From contig JAFCZI010000017.1 of the NCBI GenBank assembly GCA_019314425.1, positions 1 through 14,181 on the forward strand: 14,181 nt of DNA, written 5' to 3'. This document shows, piece by piece, positions 13,621 through 14,181 of the stretch (its first letter is position 1; every line of letters begins with the position of its first letter). The notes under the pieces were generated by a model. That model saw only the letters and a program-made list of their open reading frames with translations, ran no database searches and had not been told where the DNA came from. The stretch is from Deltaproteobacteria bacterium. GTDB lineage: Bacteria; Desulfobacterota; DSM-4660; Desulfatiglandales; Desulfatiglandaceae. The translations under genes were made by a program, and so were the position numbers.

Positions 13621-14001
13621 AAAAACGGACGAGTTGAAAATGCCATGAAATTCTGATCGTTTCACATCCGCTCTAAAATCAGGAACACTGAGGCAGCCTT
13701 CATCCTCTGATATAATCTCACCCTCCCGGGTAATTATTTTGGGATTGACCAGGACATGCAGCACGCGGCTTTCTTCCCGGGGAGAGACATCATATATCAA
13801 TACGCTCTTATCCCAGCCCACCTGAATTGCCGCCAGCCCGACACCCGGGGCCGCATACATGGTAGTGGTCATATCGTCGATCATTTCCTGGACCTTCCCG
13901 TCGATGTTATCCAACGGTGTGGTCGGCTGGCTCAGGGTTTTATCCGGATATGTTAAGATGTCAAGTTTGCTTATAATGTTATTTTCTGCGTTTTCATTCA
14001 T
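13582..14001 (-). pseudogene. def: Truncated peptide deformylase
   Basis: Residues 11-116 are a clear peptide deformylase (removes N-formyl from nascent proteins): motif 1 GVGLAAIQ (53-60) and motif 2 EGCLS (101-105, metal-ligand Cys103). After ADVKRS (~116; about 13655) similarity stops, and the frame runs 23 unrelated residues to a stop inside the convergent gene at 13015-13620. Motif 3, HExxH, which gives two metal ligands and the catalytic Glu, is absent. I read the other two frames just past the break and found no deformylase continuation, so this looks like a real truncation, not a single frameshift. The product should be inactive, and since deformylase is normally essential another copy is expected elsewhere. 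The start overlaps the upstream flippase-like stop as ATGA, so the original operon arrangement is still intact at that end. Confidence 0.82.
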
Positions 14002-14181
14002 TCGGTATTAACCGTCGGTTGCTGTTTCTGATATTCTTTACCCTGATAAGAAATCTGGCGTATGTTCACACTGAGAAACATCGTCGATACGAAACCGGCA
14101 ATGATGACCGGAAAGACCTGGAGGGCATGGTTAGCCAGAGTGAAACCGGCCGCTTCTTTAGCCGTGACGCCAAATAAAGAG
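13998..14181 (-). CDS. C-terminal end of a flippase-like (UPF0104/LPG-synthase TM) membrane protein
   Basis: Sixty codons plus stop are visible; the gene starts beyond the window. The fragment reads SLFGVTAKEAAGFTLANHAL..., followed by a hydrophobic helix (QVFPVIIAGFVSTMFL) and a polar tail ending in NTE. A Gly-Val-x-x-x-x-Ala-x-x-(9)-HALQ-(F/V)-P segment before a last helix is typical of lysylphosphatidylglycerol synthase transmembrane-region / flippase-like proteins, often found with lipid-linked sugar genes. The stop overlaps the deformylase start (ATGA). The family call rests on one segment and is tentative. Confidence 0.6.
   Translation of the reverse strand, partial: SLFGVTAKEAAGFTLANHALQVFPVIIAGFVSTMFLSVNIRQISYQGKEYQKQQPTVNTE

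Noticed and set aside
13621..13660. A frameshift as the cause of the short deformylase
   Set aside because: Neither alternative frame continues the deformylase sequence and no HExxH occurs beyond the break, so truncation fits better.

Overview
The window looks like chromosomal DNA of an anaerobic, sulfate-reducer-like Desulfobacterota bacterium (Desulfobacterales-like). This is an inference from gene content: a Tat-exported multi-[4Fe-4S] protein with a b-type cytochrome, a minimal SUF-type Fe-S assembly pair, a head-to-head fatty-acid condensation (ole) cluster, a GAF-class III cyclase, and short hairpin repeats in gene gaps. No rRNA, tRNA, CRISPR array or transposase gene was seen.

Layout. 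1-1031 (+): 3' part of a TatD-family metal-dependent hydrolase, then a Maf nucleotide pyrophosphatase overlapping or abutting it. 1090-3354 (-): a RarA/MgsA-type AAA+ ATPase with an extra C-terminal methyltransferase-like domain; its last codons lie in a dispersed repeat containing TTTTAGG heptamers. 3355-3647: hairpin-rich gap carrying the GTAAAAAGT repeat family. 3648-5125 (+): Tat-signal, membrane-anchored ferredoxin-type subunit and a four-helix cytochrome b, with no catalytic subunit beside them; a second copy of the heptamer repeat follows. 5272-5490 (+): tiny B-box-like zinc-binding protein, whose end overlaps tail-to-tail with the next gene. 5475-10410 (-): one apparent operon, oleA > oleC > oleD > GAF/cyclase. 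No oleB is present in the cluster. 10675-12644 (+): SufC-like ATPase and SufB/D-like scaffold (minimal SUF, SmsCB type). 12645-13014: an almost fully palindromic 127-bp MITE-like element, a strong intrinsic terminator, and twin ATGTT-N4-AACAT palindromes over a putative promoter. 13015-13620 (+): an unrecognised protein that appears to hold two ribbon-helix-helix-like repeats and a charged helical tail. 13582-14181 (-): a peptide deformylase that has lost its HExxH end next to that gene, translationally coupled to the C-terminal end of a flippase-like (UPF0104/LPG-synthase TM) membrane protein.

How the genes work together. OleA joins two fatty acyl chains to a beta-keto acid, OleD reduces it to a beta-hydroxy acid and OleC closes it to a beta-lactone. 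OleB would decarboxylate the lactone to an olefin, so either a lone oleB lies elsewhere or the cluster ends at a beta-lactone. The SmsCB pair would supply Fe-S clusters to proteins such as the four-cluster electron carrier at 3648-4625. The most unusual stretch is 12645-14001, where a palindromic element, a possibly self-regulated DNA-binding protein and a truncated housekeeping gene adjoin, which suggests an insertion or recombination joint.
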